Assembly: GCF_000002875.2 (NCBI RefSeq)
Contig: NC_009392.2
Coordinates: 248,001 to 312,000 of the forward strand
DNA: 64,000 bases
Origin: Leishmania infantum JPCM5
Taxonomy: Eukaryota > Euglenozoa > Kinetoplastea > Trypanosomatida > Trypanosomatidae
Reading direction: 5' to 3'
Shown here: piece by piece, positions 11,265 to 20,929 of the stretch
Layout: every line of letters starts with the position of its first letter
How positions within the stretch are numbered: position 1 is the stretch's first letter
Notes under the pieces: model-generated
Databases searched by the model: none
Seen by the model: the letters and a program-made list of their open reading frames with translations, nothing else
What the model was told of the DNA's origin: nothing
Translations under genes and position numbers: made by a program

Positions 11265-14200
11265 CGGGAACAAACACCAAAAAGAAATGAAGAAACCTAT
11301 TTCGAAAAAAAAAGCAGCTTCGTGTCGAGGAGCGGAGCGTCTGGCGGATGTGCTGGAGAGGAGTTAGGTGACGCAGCTGCCTGGCGGGCGACGCCCCATA
11401 CGCATGCACGGTGTCGACACACCTAAAGATGCTGCGTCCGGCACCCCTCCACACACACACACACATCTCTCACACCTGCCATTCTTCTTTTGTTTTTTGC
11501 CTTTTTTTTTCGTTTTTTTCTCTGTGTGTGATTGCTATTATTAGTGTCGCTTTCGCTGTGGCTGCCCCCACCCACCCTCCGCCTCCCACCCTAACCCCCC
11601 CCCAAGTCTGCCCGGTACTTTCTGTTAGGGTACGGCGGGTATGTGGGCGCTTACCATATATATATATATATTTGTGTGTGTATGTGTATGTGTGCTGTTC
11701 TTACGTGGATGTCTATGGAGAGTTTATAAAAGGTTTGTTTTCGCGACCGCGTGCTCTGCTGTTGTTGCTGTTGATATCGCGGCTGTGTGGTGGCTTCTCT
11801 CTCGGGTTGCCTGATTTTTTTTTCTTTTTCCGGGGGAGGGGGGAGGTCGCTCTCTGGGTCGGTGTGGAAAGGCGAGGAGGTGGATGGGTGGCAAAGGGCG
11901 GTGTCGCAACCGCTCGCGTTTCCTTCCTCCGCTCTTCGTTGTTTTGCTTGTGGTTGTGATTTGACTGGAAAGCAGGGCAATTCGGGGCCGTCCCGAAGTG
12001 TGGCCTCTCTCTTTCACACACACACACGCGTAGGCGCACACGCCTACGTAAAGCCGCAAGCGAAGAGAGAGGGGAAGACGCATCTTCTCTGTACGTCAGG
12101 ACGGGCGGCAGCGGCGGCGGCGACGTGAAGACGCCCGTGCATCTCGTCGTATGTGTTTTTGGATGTGCATTCGTGTTACCCGCTCCCGCTCCCCCTCCCG
12201 CTCTACTGCACGCCCTCGTATCATAGCGTGCGCATGGTTCCTCCTTGTGTCTGTGTCTCTGTGTGTGTGTGTGGGGGGGGGGCAGGGGGGGTTGGCGTGT
12301 GTCTGCGTGACGGCTGGTACAGTTGCATCCGTGGCAGTGGTTGACGAAAACACAAAAAATGAGCAGCTGTCGGGCTCCATCGCAGCAGCCTTATCGATGG
12401 GGAGGCCTCGTCGATAGACGCCGTGGTGATGTATCAGAGCAGTAGGCGGAAGATCAATCCTTTTTTTTTGGCGAGGAGGGGCTGTGGTAGCCCTGGAGCG
12501 CTAGCGGAGGGAGAAACATGAGAAATGTCGACGTCTCTCTCTCTGCTCTCGCCGTCATTAAGCCGTATTCCGTGACGGGCGCACATACAACACACAGAGA
12601 GAAAGAGAGCTACACGCATGTGTCCTCCTTTTCTTTTGTCCAGTGACTCCTCTGGGTAGATCTCACAAGGGTTCGCGCGCGCGTTTATGTGTGTGCATCT
12701 GCTTCTCGACCATGGAACTCCTTTGTTCCCTTTTTTGTTTTCGTTCCATCTTCCATCCCCCCTCACCCTCTCTCCACCACCCTCCCCCCTTCTCTCCGCG
12801 CTCGCCAACAACAACGCCGTTATACATCATCCTCATCGCATCCACCTATGTGTGCGCATGCCTACCCCCGTGACGGTGCGCAAAATACGCGATGGTGCAT
12901 TTACCGCGTGGTGCACCCTCCTTCCTTCATCTTCTTCGCACATACGCGTGCACAGTCGCTCGTAGCGGAAGCCACGTCCACACCACCACAAGGCGAAAGC
13001 TTCTCTCACACATCTACATCACAAGCTCACGGTGAAGTGTGCACAGACCCCACGTAACGTGTTCTTGCCCGCATCAGCGCTGCCATTCGTTGGCAGTGCT
13101 TCTTCCTCCGCGCGCGGCCCTACCCCCACCCCCCCCCCGACACACACACACAACTCTGTGAGCGAGTGGTTCTGATCGGCTGTGTAAGGGGTGGTGCGGG
13201 TTGCGTGAGGAGTGCGTGGGTGTGCGTATTTATCAGCAGCGCGTCCCTCCTCTGTTGTGTTGCCGTTGTCGTCTTCGCGCTTCTCCTTCTCTTACTCCTC
13301 TCTGGGCCTCTCTTGTGTGCACTATTCTCGCACTGGCATCGCCCTATACGCACCCATACGTTCATTTTCGCGCACGCGTGTGCATCAGTCGCGATCGCCT
13401 ATCGCTCTCATCTTTTTTTCTCTGCCCGTCTGTGTGTGTGTGGGTGGGTGAGTGTGTGCTGTAGTGTAACGGCGTCTTCAACTCTTGACGACAACGGCGA
13501 GTGTTCCCACGGCAAACCGCCGCCCTGCCCCGCCCCTCCTCCTTTTTTTATTTCTATACACACATATATATATATATATGTGTGTGTATGTGTGTGTGTG
13601 TCTTTGTGTGCGTCTCTCCTTTTTGACTGTGGCCGACCCCCGGCGGCTTTCGTGTATTGGAGCGCCCCCCCCCCCATCTCTCCCTCCCTCTCTCCCTCTC
13701 CGCCACGTGCTGCGGGTTTGCGCTCGTATCACCTCCCTTTTATTGTTGTTGCTCTTGTTGGTGTGTGCTGTGTGTTTAGTTAGCCGGCTCGTTGCTTTCA
13801 GTTCGCCGGACGACTACGGCGCCTCTTCTCTCCCCACCCTTTTCCCCCACCCCCCTCCACACCCGCCTTTTTGTTTTCTTCGGTTTCGATCTCGTCTTCT
13901 TATCTAAATACTTCCAGTCTGTCTGTGTTGTGAATGTCTTTCACGTGTTTTTCCTGCGTGTGTTTGTTTCGTGGTTGTGGTTGTGGTTCGGTGTCGAGGC
14001 GCCTCGAACCTCGTTCTTCCGCTTGTGTATGAGCGGGTGTGAGGAGGTGCGTGTGTTTCCCGCTAGCAGATTTAATTTGGTCCCCTCCTGTTGTTGTACT
14101 GTGCTCCCTCTCTGTGCGTGTGTGTGTGTGTGTGTGGTCGATCTGAGGCAGGCGACATCACCCACCATTCGTGTGCGTCGTCTGCCTCTTGTTATTACTA

Positions 14201-14278
14201 TTGTTTCGCCTCTCTGTGCTTCTTCGAGGAAGGGGAAAAGGGGAAGGAGGGCGGTCGCACGACCAGACGTATTGAAGG
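11265..14278. other. 3 kb spacer between the two giant paralogues
   Basis: No gene is supported. It should hold the 3' UTR of the upstream gene and the leader of the next. It contains a TATA-type run at 11658-11671, two adjacent G runs at about 12273-12291, a C run near 13667-13675, a TA/TG microsatellite at 13561-13600, and many pyrimidine tracts. The pyrimidine-rich stretch at about 14181-14224, followed by an AG at 14227-14228, is a possible trans-splice acceptor for the gene at 14279. Open frames in this interval are Cys/Val/Ser or Thr/His-rich products of TG, CT and CA repeats. Confidence 0.6.
13561..13600. repeat. (TA)n/(TG)n compound microsatellite
   Basis: A TA dinucleotide run passes directly into a TG run in the spacer upstream of the gene at 14279. 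No function is evident. Confidence 0.85.
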
Positions 14279-17200
14279 ATGGGCGCGTTACCGAGTCGGG
14301 AGTCGAACGAGGACCCGTCCTCCGTCTTCTTCGCGAACTGCGGCTCGCACGTCGTCTTCCACATCCCCATGACGGATCATTACTTCCCCTCTCCGCACAG
14401 CCTTGCCTTCCGTCAGCTCTTCCATGCACGCAACAATCAGTCGGCGCTGTACTGCTTCGACATGAAGGACGTGTCATCTGTGATGCCGAAGGACGTGGCA
14501 GCGGCATTCCGTGAGGCACAGGAGGAGGACTGGGGCGCGGAGGTGGACGAGGTGGACCCCAGCCTGCACTACTACGATGACGAGATCCGCGAGAAAGTTC
14601 TCGAGTGCGGCAGAAACGCCGATTCTATCTGCGAGGACGCCGGCGCCGGCGCTGCTGTGCCGCGCGTGCCACGGATCGGCCGGCATCTCCGCCCCTCCAT
14701 CGAGGACCGCGAGGAGCTCTACCGTGTGCTCGTGACGGAGCCGATGGAGGGCACCCTCGTCGACACAGACTCAGAGATGTGTGCGCTATTTGAGCAGGAG
14801 CAGCGCTGGCGGGCCGCCTTACCGCACCTGTCTAACGGGCAGCAGCAACACGGCAGCCACACTGGCAAGCGGTGCAACGCCAACGGCGGCCACGGAGTCG
14901 ACGAGAAGGACGCCGACCATGCTCAGCCAGTCGCGGGCGCGAGTGCGACAAGGCAGCAAAGCCACGACAAGGTGGTGAAGAAGGGTCACAGCGCGGCAGC
15001 GGCGAACGGCGCCGGCGTCGGCGAGGCCGCAACCCACAGCCCGTCCGTCACCCGGCCAGCCATGTCCTCGGCGCCGCCGCCGCCGGCAAAGTTCTTACAT
15101 CCCATGCCAAGGGCAATAGCCCTGCGCTTGACAACGGAGGAAGAGGAGGAGATGCGCGCCGAGTGTTGCCGCCAGCATGGCATCCCGTACGTCGCCCCGG
15201 CATTCCACAGCGTCGGCACAGCGACAGGAAACCGCGCTGACGCCTGTGCTGGCGGATTTTCTGCTCAGCAGCAGCACATGGCGCCGCCGACGCCGTTGCC
15301 CGTTGTGGAGCGTCGCCACTACCACTTCGAGGACGACCCACAGTACCGCGACGGCCGCGTCCATCTTGTCGAGGAGCACGGCGTGCTCTACCACTTTGCC
15401 TACTTTGCCAAGCGGCCGTCCCCGACGGTGGCCGCCGTCGCTGTTGCCGACTCCTCGCGCAGCTCGCAAAAAGGAGTGACGACGGACGGCACTGCGCCGT
15501 CTGGGGTTCTGACAGCTGGTAAGACGCCGATCTCGCAGACGCCGATCGTCCGCGGACGTTGTTTGCACGATGTGGTATACTGCGCGAAGCCGTCTACGTC
15601 GCCGGCGTCGAGCAGCAAGCACGCCGCTGCGTCCTCCTCGGGGTTCGCGGGTAGTGAGCCCGAGGTTGCGCCGCCTGTGCGCTACACCTGGTGTGCGCGC
15701 TGCGGGGAAAGTGTGACGCAGCGGATGGACTACACTCAGCTGCGTCGGCTCAAGTCCACCCGCGCGCATCGCCGCGCCGTGCGGAAGCAGCTGCCTGACG
15801 GCGACCAGGATTCGCCCAGGGAGAAGGACAGCGTGGACGAGGTCGCCTCGAACACGGAGCGTGTCGACGAGGAGGGCGAGGAGGAGTTCATCATCAACAT
15901 CATGCCTGTTCGCGTGGTCGGCATGGATGGTCTGCTGCCGTCCCGCAGCCGTGGCACGCCGTGGTTGCGCGGGTACGCGCAGGAGAGCGAGGCGGCCGAG
16001 GACACCTACATCGAGCAGCTTGAGCAGAAGCCGCCAGTGATGCGGGTGTGCCGTTTTATCGAAGGCTCCGTCGGGGACAAGATCGTCAACCGTGCCGCGC
16101 TTGTCACGCTGCTGTCGTATCGCCCCATGTGTCGGCAGGCGGGGCTCAGCGACGCCCTGACGCGGCCCATCTGGTCCATGTGTGTGCTGTCGAATATTCC
16201 GTACCTGCAGATGGTGCGGGAGACCTTCTTTAGAGCCAAGGCGGCGGTCGCGGAGGTGGACAACGACGATCTGCTGCTGCGCGACTGGCTCGACGTCGTC
16301 GATCGCGAAAACAACTTCTACAACTTCATCAACGCGAACCTGCACATGACGCGTAACTTCACCCCACCGGAGCGGACGGTGCGGCAGCGCGAGCAGGCCG
16401 ACGATGTCGCCAGCGCAGGCACAGCATCGAGTCGGAGGACGACTACCGGTCGTGGCTGTGGCGTCAGAGAGGGCGGCAACGTCGGCGTCGGCCCTGCCGG
16501 CTCCTCGTCGGTAACGTCACCGTCGCTGCTGAAGACGGCCGTGTACTCCGCCATTGAAGATAATGGCAGCCCCACGGAGAGTCACGCGGCGCACTCCGCA
16601 ACGTCGGCGAGCGGTGCCACGACATCGCCGTCGCGCCGCAGGGCAGCCCCCGCTGCGGCGGTGGCGGCGCGCGAGTCGGCCGAGACGGCCGAGCACACGA
16701 CAGACGCGGCGGCGCAGGGCGTGTGCTGCAAGAGGAAGGACAAGGACGGCGACTTGAAGCCGGCGGAAGGCGACGGCGCCGGTCTGCGCGGTCGCCACCT
16801 CACACGCGCTCTCGAGGAAGCCACGATCGGGCGACCCGAGGGCTACGACCCGCGCGACCAGGTCGAGGAAGACGAAGACGACGAGGATGACGCAGGGGAC
16901 GAGGGCGGGGAGCGGGGCGCCAGCGACGGCGTGGGCGAGAGCGACGTGGCTGCCAAGGCCGCTGCACGGCGTGAAAAAGGTAAGAAGAAGTTGCAGCACA
17001 AGGACTTGGGGCTGCCATCGCTCTGTTGGGACACCGCGTCTCCGCCGGCGTCATCAACGGACCGAAGTGCCGCGGCTTCTGCCGCAGCATCGGCATCACC
17101 TTTCACGGAGGATACGAAACAGAAGAGAAGTGATGGCCAGGGCAACCCCGTAGCGGCAAGTGCGATAGGCGGCCTGCCTGCTGCGGTCGACAGTAGCTAT

Positions 17201-20200
17201 GTGGCCCATCGCCACCGCAGTGGTGGCAATAAAGATGGTGAGGATGCATCTGGCAAGCCCCCAGCCACGGTCACCACCACCTCCCGCTTACTGCCAAACG
17301 CCGCGTCGGCGCGCGCCGCCACCGGGCAGGGCAGCAGTGGTGAAGGCGACGGAATGAGACCCTCCGTGAATAACTTCGACGATGATGATGATCCGGACCT
17401 GCGCACGGAGGAAGAGGAGCGCCGTTGCGCACGCGTTAGCGTCGCGAAGACCGCAGAGACGAGTGGTTCCTCGCTCCAGAAGCCGACACCACCATCAGCG
17501 GTAGCGGTGGAGGCGCGCGGTGCAGAAAAGCAGCCGCACCAGCAGCGGCCAGAGGTGCCGCCGCGGCCGAATTTCCAACTCTTTTCATCCCGACTTGAGC
17601 CGCATGCGCCACTGTCGCTCTGCACGCTCTTCGACTACGACGCTAGCGCTGACCAAGCCGCGAAGAAGACGGTCACGCAGCTGGCCGCCGCCGTTGCGGC
17701 TGGCGTAGCCGCCGACCACACAAACAATCCCGGCAGCCGAGAGGAAGACGGCGTGGGCCAGGCGACCGCCGCCAGTGCCGCTGCAAAAGCCGCCACCACC
17801 GTATGGCCCAGCTACGTTCAACGCGACATCCTGCGTGAGAACGAGCGACAGCAGGCGGAGCCGAAAGCCACGCGGCGCCCTAGCCATGCCCTGTACGAGT
17901 GCGGCATGCTGGCCACCACCCGCGGCCGCAACTTCCTCTTTCTCCTACGCGAGGACTGCGTGCGGGCGCTGCTGTTCTACTGCGCCGCCGCCGCGGCCCC
18001 CATCTTCATTGGCGCGTACATCGAGCCAGTGGACACAACGAGCCTCAGCTACGGTGGCTCGGTGCGGCTACGACGGCCGAGCACCGTCGACATCCCGCTC
18101 GATGGCGGCGACGAGGATGGCGGCAGCCGCACCGCCCCGGGGCGCAACTACGATGGCCAGCGGGTAGTCATTGGGCAGGTAGAGGGGATGGAGGTGATGG
18201 CCGAATACTTCAAGAGCAAAGGCCTCATCACGTGCTTCAGCGTGTCGGATGTGGACAAGGCGGCCCCCGGGCCGAGCGCTGCGCACCGACTGCGCAAGCT
18301 GATCTTGCCAACGACCTCATTATCCACCACCTATGCACAGCACCGCAGCAGCAGTAGCGGTGGCCTTGCAGGGGAGGCAGGCTCGTTGGCGGCTCAGCAG
18401 GCACGAGAGCTGGCACAGTACGGTCACGTCTTCACCTACGCCGCGGACGATTTCTGTGATGGTGACTTGGTCGTCTTCAATTTCGAAGAGCGGCGGTGGG
18501 AGCACTACGAGCATGTGCAGCTGCGCCGACGATTCGCTGCGAGGGCAGCCACAGCTGCTGCGGATGCGGTGGCGACGGCGGCATCTGCGATGCCGGTGAA
18601 AACCGCCGAACCAATGTCCACGGGCAACGTAGCGGTAGCTTCTGACGGCAGCCGGAGCTGCGCCCGCTCCGTCGTGGACCCCTCCATGTCCGCCAGACTC
18701 CTGTGCGTCGGGCTGGATGAGCTGCTGCTGAGCTGGACCAAGTGGATCGTCGACAACCGCTTCTACGAAGACCGCACCGACCTGGGCTGGCTAAGCCTTC
18801 CAGACGGCAGCCCTATCCAACTCGGCGGCCGTTACTTTCTCTGGAGCTTCCGCCACAATCATCAGCGCTACTTCTACGGCGTCATTCCGAAATTCGCGAA
18901 GGGGCGGCTGCGGCGACAGAAGATGGTTGAGCGCAACCGCAGCAAGAAGAAGGACGTCGAGGCGCCGCGCCAGCAAGCGCAGCCGCTGGCGGGGATATTG
19001 ACGTTGTCCTCGGTGGGTGTGCAGCGGTCGAGTGACGTGTCGGTGGCGCCTTCGGCACCGTCGTCCCCAGCGCTCGTCACCGCCGTTGCCGCCACCCTCT
19101 CCTCTCCCCCCAGGCCCAGCGGCAAAAGCCCTTGGGGGACAAACGACACGCTTGAGGCGCAGCAAGAAGGAGAACCGCCGCGGCGCGGCAGCGTCACCGG
19201 CACCGGCAGCCTGCATGCGGGTCCGGCTCTTGGTGATCAAGCCTCCTCATCTCCTCCGCATCCTAGTCTAGGCGTTTCGCCACCTGCCCACGCGGGTACA
19301 GCGCAGCAGCCACCTCTGCCGCAAGAGCAACTGTCAACGTCGGCAGCTGCACAGGCTGTGTCAACAGCGGCTGCAAGCAGTACACACCCTGCGGCAATGC
19401 GCCAGCGCCAGCGTCACTCCTCTCCCCATCTGCAGACGCAGCAGCCGATCGCCGCGACATCGGCGCCTCTGCCGCTGCCTCACCGCATGAACCCGCTCTA
19501 TACCGACAGCATCTCTTACTCGGCGCCACACGCGCGCATCACTCTTCCACAGCAACCGATGCCGCAGTGGGCCAGCACTAACGCCACCGCCTCGCACGTG
19601 AGCGCTGCGCCCGCAACAGCCGGAGAACAAGCAAAGCAGGGCAACTTCGCAAGCACCCTCAGTTCTGCCGGCGGCTTCTCCGTGCACGCCGGCAGGAACG
19701 CGGCCCGGCCCGCCCTCTGCTCCCCCAAGATCGCGGCTGGATCGCTGACCGCCGCCGCAGCAGCGACGACAACGACGAAAACGACAACGGCAGCGCGTCG
19801 TGCCCCCTTTCCAAACCCGCCGCCGCAGCATCCAGTCAGCGGCAGCCGCAACCGTCTCAGCGCACCCAGCAGCCCCGCCATGTACAGATCTGGACAGCAG
19901 ATCGGCTTCGGAGGTGGGCCAAACTACTACTACCAGTACGGCGGTAACACATTCATACAAGACGGAAAGCAGCACGAGAACGAGTACTACCCGCCGCTGC
20001 CCACGGGCACCCCCTTCCACCCTGCCACGGCCATCACAAAGTTGGTGCCGCTGCCTCACCCAAAGACGGGGCGCGGCGGTATTCCGGCCATTTTCCGCTT
20101 CTGGGGCCCCATCGGGTCGCCAGCGCCCCGCACGCCGGTTGCCGCGCCCTCGCTACCAACCGCAGGCGGAGCGGCGGCCACGGCCTCCTTGGCCGCCATA

Positions 20201-20929
20201 CCCATCGCACTGGTGCCACAGCAGATGCATTCGCTGTCGCCGCGGCACCCCGCGACGGGCGGCTCGCCCGCTGCCAGCAGCTCCGTCGGTGGTGGCGAGA
20301 GCATGGGCGTGAGTCCGGTGGAGGCACACCACCACAGTACTGGTTCCAGCCTTGACGCTGGTTCACCCACCGCACCGGCAATCGCTCCCGCCTCCGCTAC
20401 GGCTGCCGCCGGCGCATCAGCCGTCAACTTGACGGTCCGCATGCGCCGGCGCACCGGCGGTGGAAACACGGCAGCGATCAGAGTGGGTGGCGGCGCTTCT
20501 CCAGCACCGCTGCAGCTACCCTCGCAGGGCACCTCCTCGCTCGGAGCCTCGCTGACGACGCTCGCGACGGCAGGGCCTGCCATGGGGCCGGGCACACCCT
20601 TCAAGCATAGTCCCCTAACTCCATCAAACCTTCCTCCAGCGTCGTTGTTCGCTCAGTCCGCGCCGGCGCAACTGCTGGTTGACGATAGCGGGTCGCAGCG
20701 ACTCTCGCCGACCAGCATGCTCCCTACCAACCTCATTAACGAAGGATCAAAGACGAAAGGCGAGTCGGTGCTGCGGGTGGACGAGGACACGTACATGCAG
20801 CGGGAGGCATTCCGGTGGAACCCGTATGCGAGCACCAAGTGGGCGCAGAACAGAAGCAACAGCACCGGCGGCAGTGCCAGTGACGCCCGCGGTGGTCTTC
20901 CTGCGGAGGGCGGCAGCGGAAGCGGTTAG
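14279..20929 (+). CDS. Large hypothetical protein, predicted N-myristoylated (paralogue of the gene at 2754)
   Basis: Encodes 2216 aa from the ATG at 14279, the first in frame. The start MGALPSRES again offers Gly2 and Ser6 for N-myristoylation. Blocks matching the upstream neighbour occur in the same order at about residues 141-183 (LVDTDSEMCALFEQEQRW), 265-301, 344-377 (FEDDPQYRDGRVHLVEEHG), 535-662 (SRGTPWLRGY, then VGDKI, then LSNIPYLQM), 1204-1268, 1381-1421 (RRWEHYEHV) and 1478-1547 (RYFYGVIPKFAKG). Between them are acidic, Ala/Ser/Gly-rich insertions. A lone CARC cysteine pair at residues 472 and 475 has no evident partner. The tail from about 1550 is low-complexity and ends with a WNPYASTKW motif echoing the paralogue's PYASTK. 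The pair looks like an old tandem duplication, since only the blocks remain similar. Function unknown; a membrane-tethered scaffold is a guess. Confidence 0.88.
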   Translation: MGALPSRESNEDPSSVFFANCGSHVVFHIPMTDHYFPSPHSLAFRQLFHARNNQSALYCFDMKDVSSVMPKDVAAAFREAQEEDWGAEVDEVDPSLHYYDDEIREKVLECGRNADSICEDAGAGAAVPRVPRIGRHLRPSIEDREELYRVLVTEPMEGTLVDTDSEMCALFEQEQRWRAALPHLSNGQQQHGSHTGKRCNANGGHGVDEKDADHAQPVAGASATRQQSHDKVVKKGHSAAAANGAGVGEAATHSPSVTRPAMSSAPPPPAKFLHPMPRAIALRLTTEEEEEMRAECCRQHGIPYVAPAFHSVGTATGNRADACAGGFSAQQQHMAPPTPLPVVERRHYHFEDDPQYRDGRVHLVEEHGVLYHFAYFAKRPSPTVAAVAVADSSRSSQKGVTTDGTAPSGVLTAGKTPISQTPIVRGRCLHDVVYCAKPSTSPASSSKHAAASSSGFAGSEPEVAPPVRYTWCARCGESVTQRMDYTQLRRLKSTRAHRRAVRKQLPDGDQDSPREKDSVDEVASNTERVDEEGEEEFIINIMPVRVVGMDGLLPSRSRGTPWLRGYAQESEAAEDTYIEQLEQKPPVMRVCRFIEGSVGDKIVNRAALVTLLSYRPMCRQAGLSDALTRPIWSMCVLSNIPYLQMVRETFFRAKAAVAEVDNDDLLLRDWLDVVDRENNFYNFINANLHMTRNFTPPERTVRQREQADDVASAGTASSRRTTTGRGCGVREGGNVGVGPAGSSSVTSPSLLKTAVYSAIEDNGSPTESHAAHSATSASGATTSPSRRRAAPAAAVAARESAETAEHTTDAAAQGVCCKRKDKDGDLKPAEGDGAGLRGRHLTRALEEATIGRPEGYDPRDQVEEDEDDEDDAGDEGGERGASDGVGESDVAAKAAARREKGKKKLQHKDLGLPSLCWDTASPPASSTDRSAAASAAASASPFTEDTKQKRSDGQGNPVAASAIGGLPAAVDSSYVAHRHRSGGNKDGEDASGKPPATVTTTSRLLPNAASARAATGQGSSGEGDGMRPSVNNFDDDDDPDLRTEEEERRCARVSVAKTAETSGSSLQKPTPPSAVAVEARGAEKQPHQQRPEVPPRPNFQLFSSRLEPHAPLSLCTLFDYDASADQAAKKTVTQLAAAVAAGVAADHTNNPGSREEDGVGQATAASAAAKAATTVWPSYVQRDILRENERQQAEPKATRRPSHALYECGMLATTRGRNFLFLLREDCVRALLFYCAAAAAPIFIGAYIEPVDTTSLSYGGSVRLRRPSTVDIPLDGGDEDGGSRTAPGRNYDGQRVVIGQVEGMEVMAEYFKSKGLITCFSVSDVDKAAPGPSAAHRLRKLILPTTSLSTTYAQHRSSSSGGLAGEAGSLAAQQARELAQYGHVFTYAADDFCDGDLVVFNFEERRWEHYEHVQLRRRFAARAATAAADAVATAASAMPVKTAEPMSTGNVAVASDGSRSCARSVVDPSMSARLLCVGLDELLLSWTKWIVDNRFYEDRTDLGWLSLPDGSPIQLGGRYFLWSFRHNHQRYFYGVIPKFAKGRLRRQKMVERNRSKKKDVEAPRQQAQPLAGILTLSSVGVQRSSDVSVAPSAPSSPALVTAVAATLSSPPRPSGKSPWGTNDTLEAQQEGEPPRRGSVTGTGSLHAGPALGDQASSSPPHPSLGVSPPAHAGTAQQPPLPQEQLSTSAAAQAVSTAAASSTHPAAMRQRQRHSSPHLQTQQPIAATSAPLPLPHRMNPLYTDSISYSAPHARITLPQQPMPQWASTNATASHVSAAPATAGEQAKQGNFASTLSSAGGFSVHAGRNAARPALCSPKIAAGSLTAAAAATTTTKTTTAARRAPFPNPPPQHPVSGSRNRLSAPSSPAMYRSGQQIGFGGGPNYYYQYGGNTFIQDGKQHENEYYPPLPTGTPFHPATAITKLVPLPHPKTGRGGIPAIFRFWGPIGSPAPRTPVAAPSLPTAGGAAATASLAAIPIALVPQQMHSLSPRHPATGGSPAASSSVGGGESMGVSPVEAHHHSTGSSLDAGSPTAPAIAPASATAAAGASAVNLTVRMRRRTGGGNTAAIRVGGGASPAPLQLPSQGTSSLGASLTTLATAGPAMGPGTPFKHSPLTPSNLPPASLFAQSAPAQLLVDDSGSQRLSPTSMLPTNLINEGSKTKGESVLRVDEDTYMQREAFRWNPYASTKWAQNRSNSTGGSASDARGGLPAEGGSGSG

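Noticed and set aside
12273..12291. G-quadruplex at two adjacent G runs
   Set aside because: Only two long G runs are present close together. Folding from them is possible but cannot be supported from sequence alone, and no associated feature was found.
15095..16345. 416-codon minus-strand frame inside the second giant gene
   Set aside because: Same codon-bias shadow. The plus strand carries the conserved blocks.
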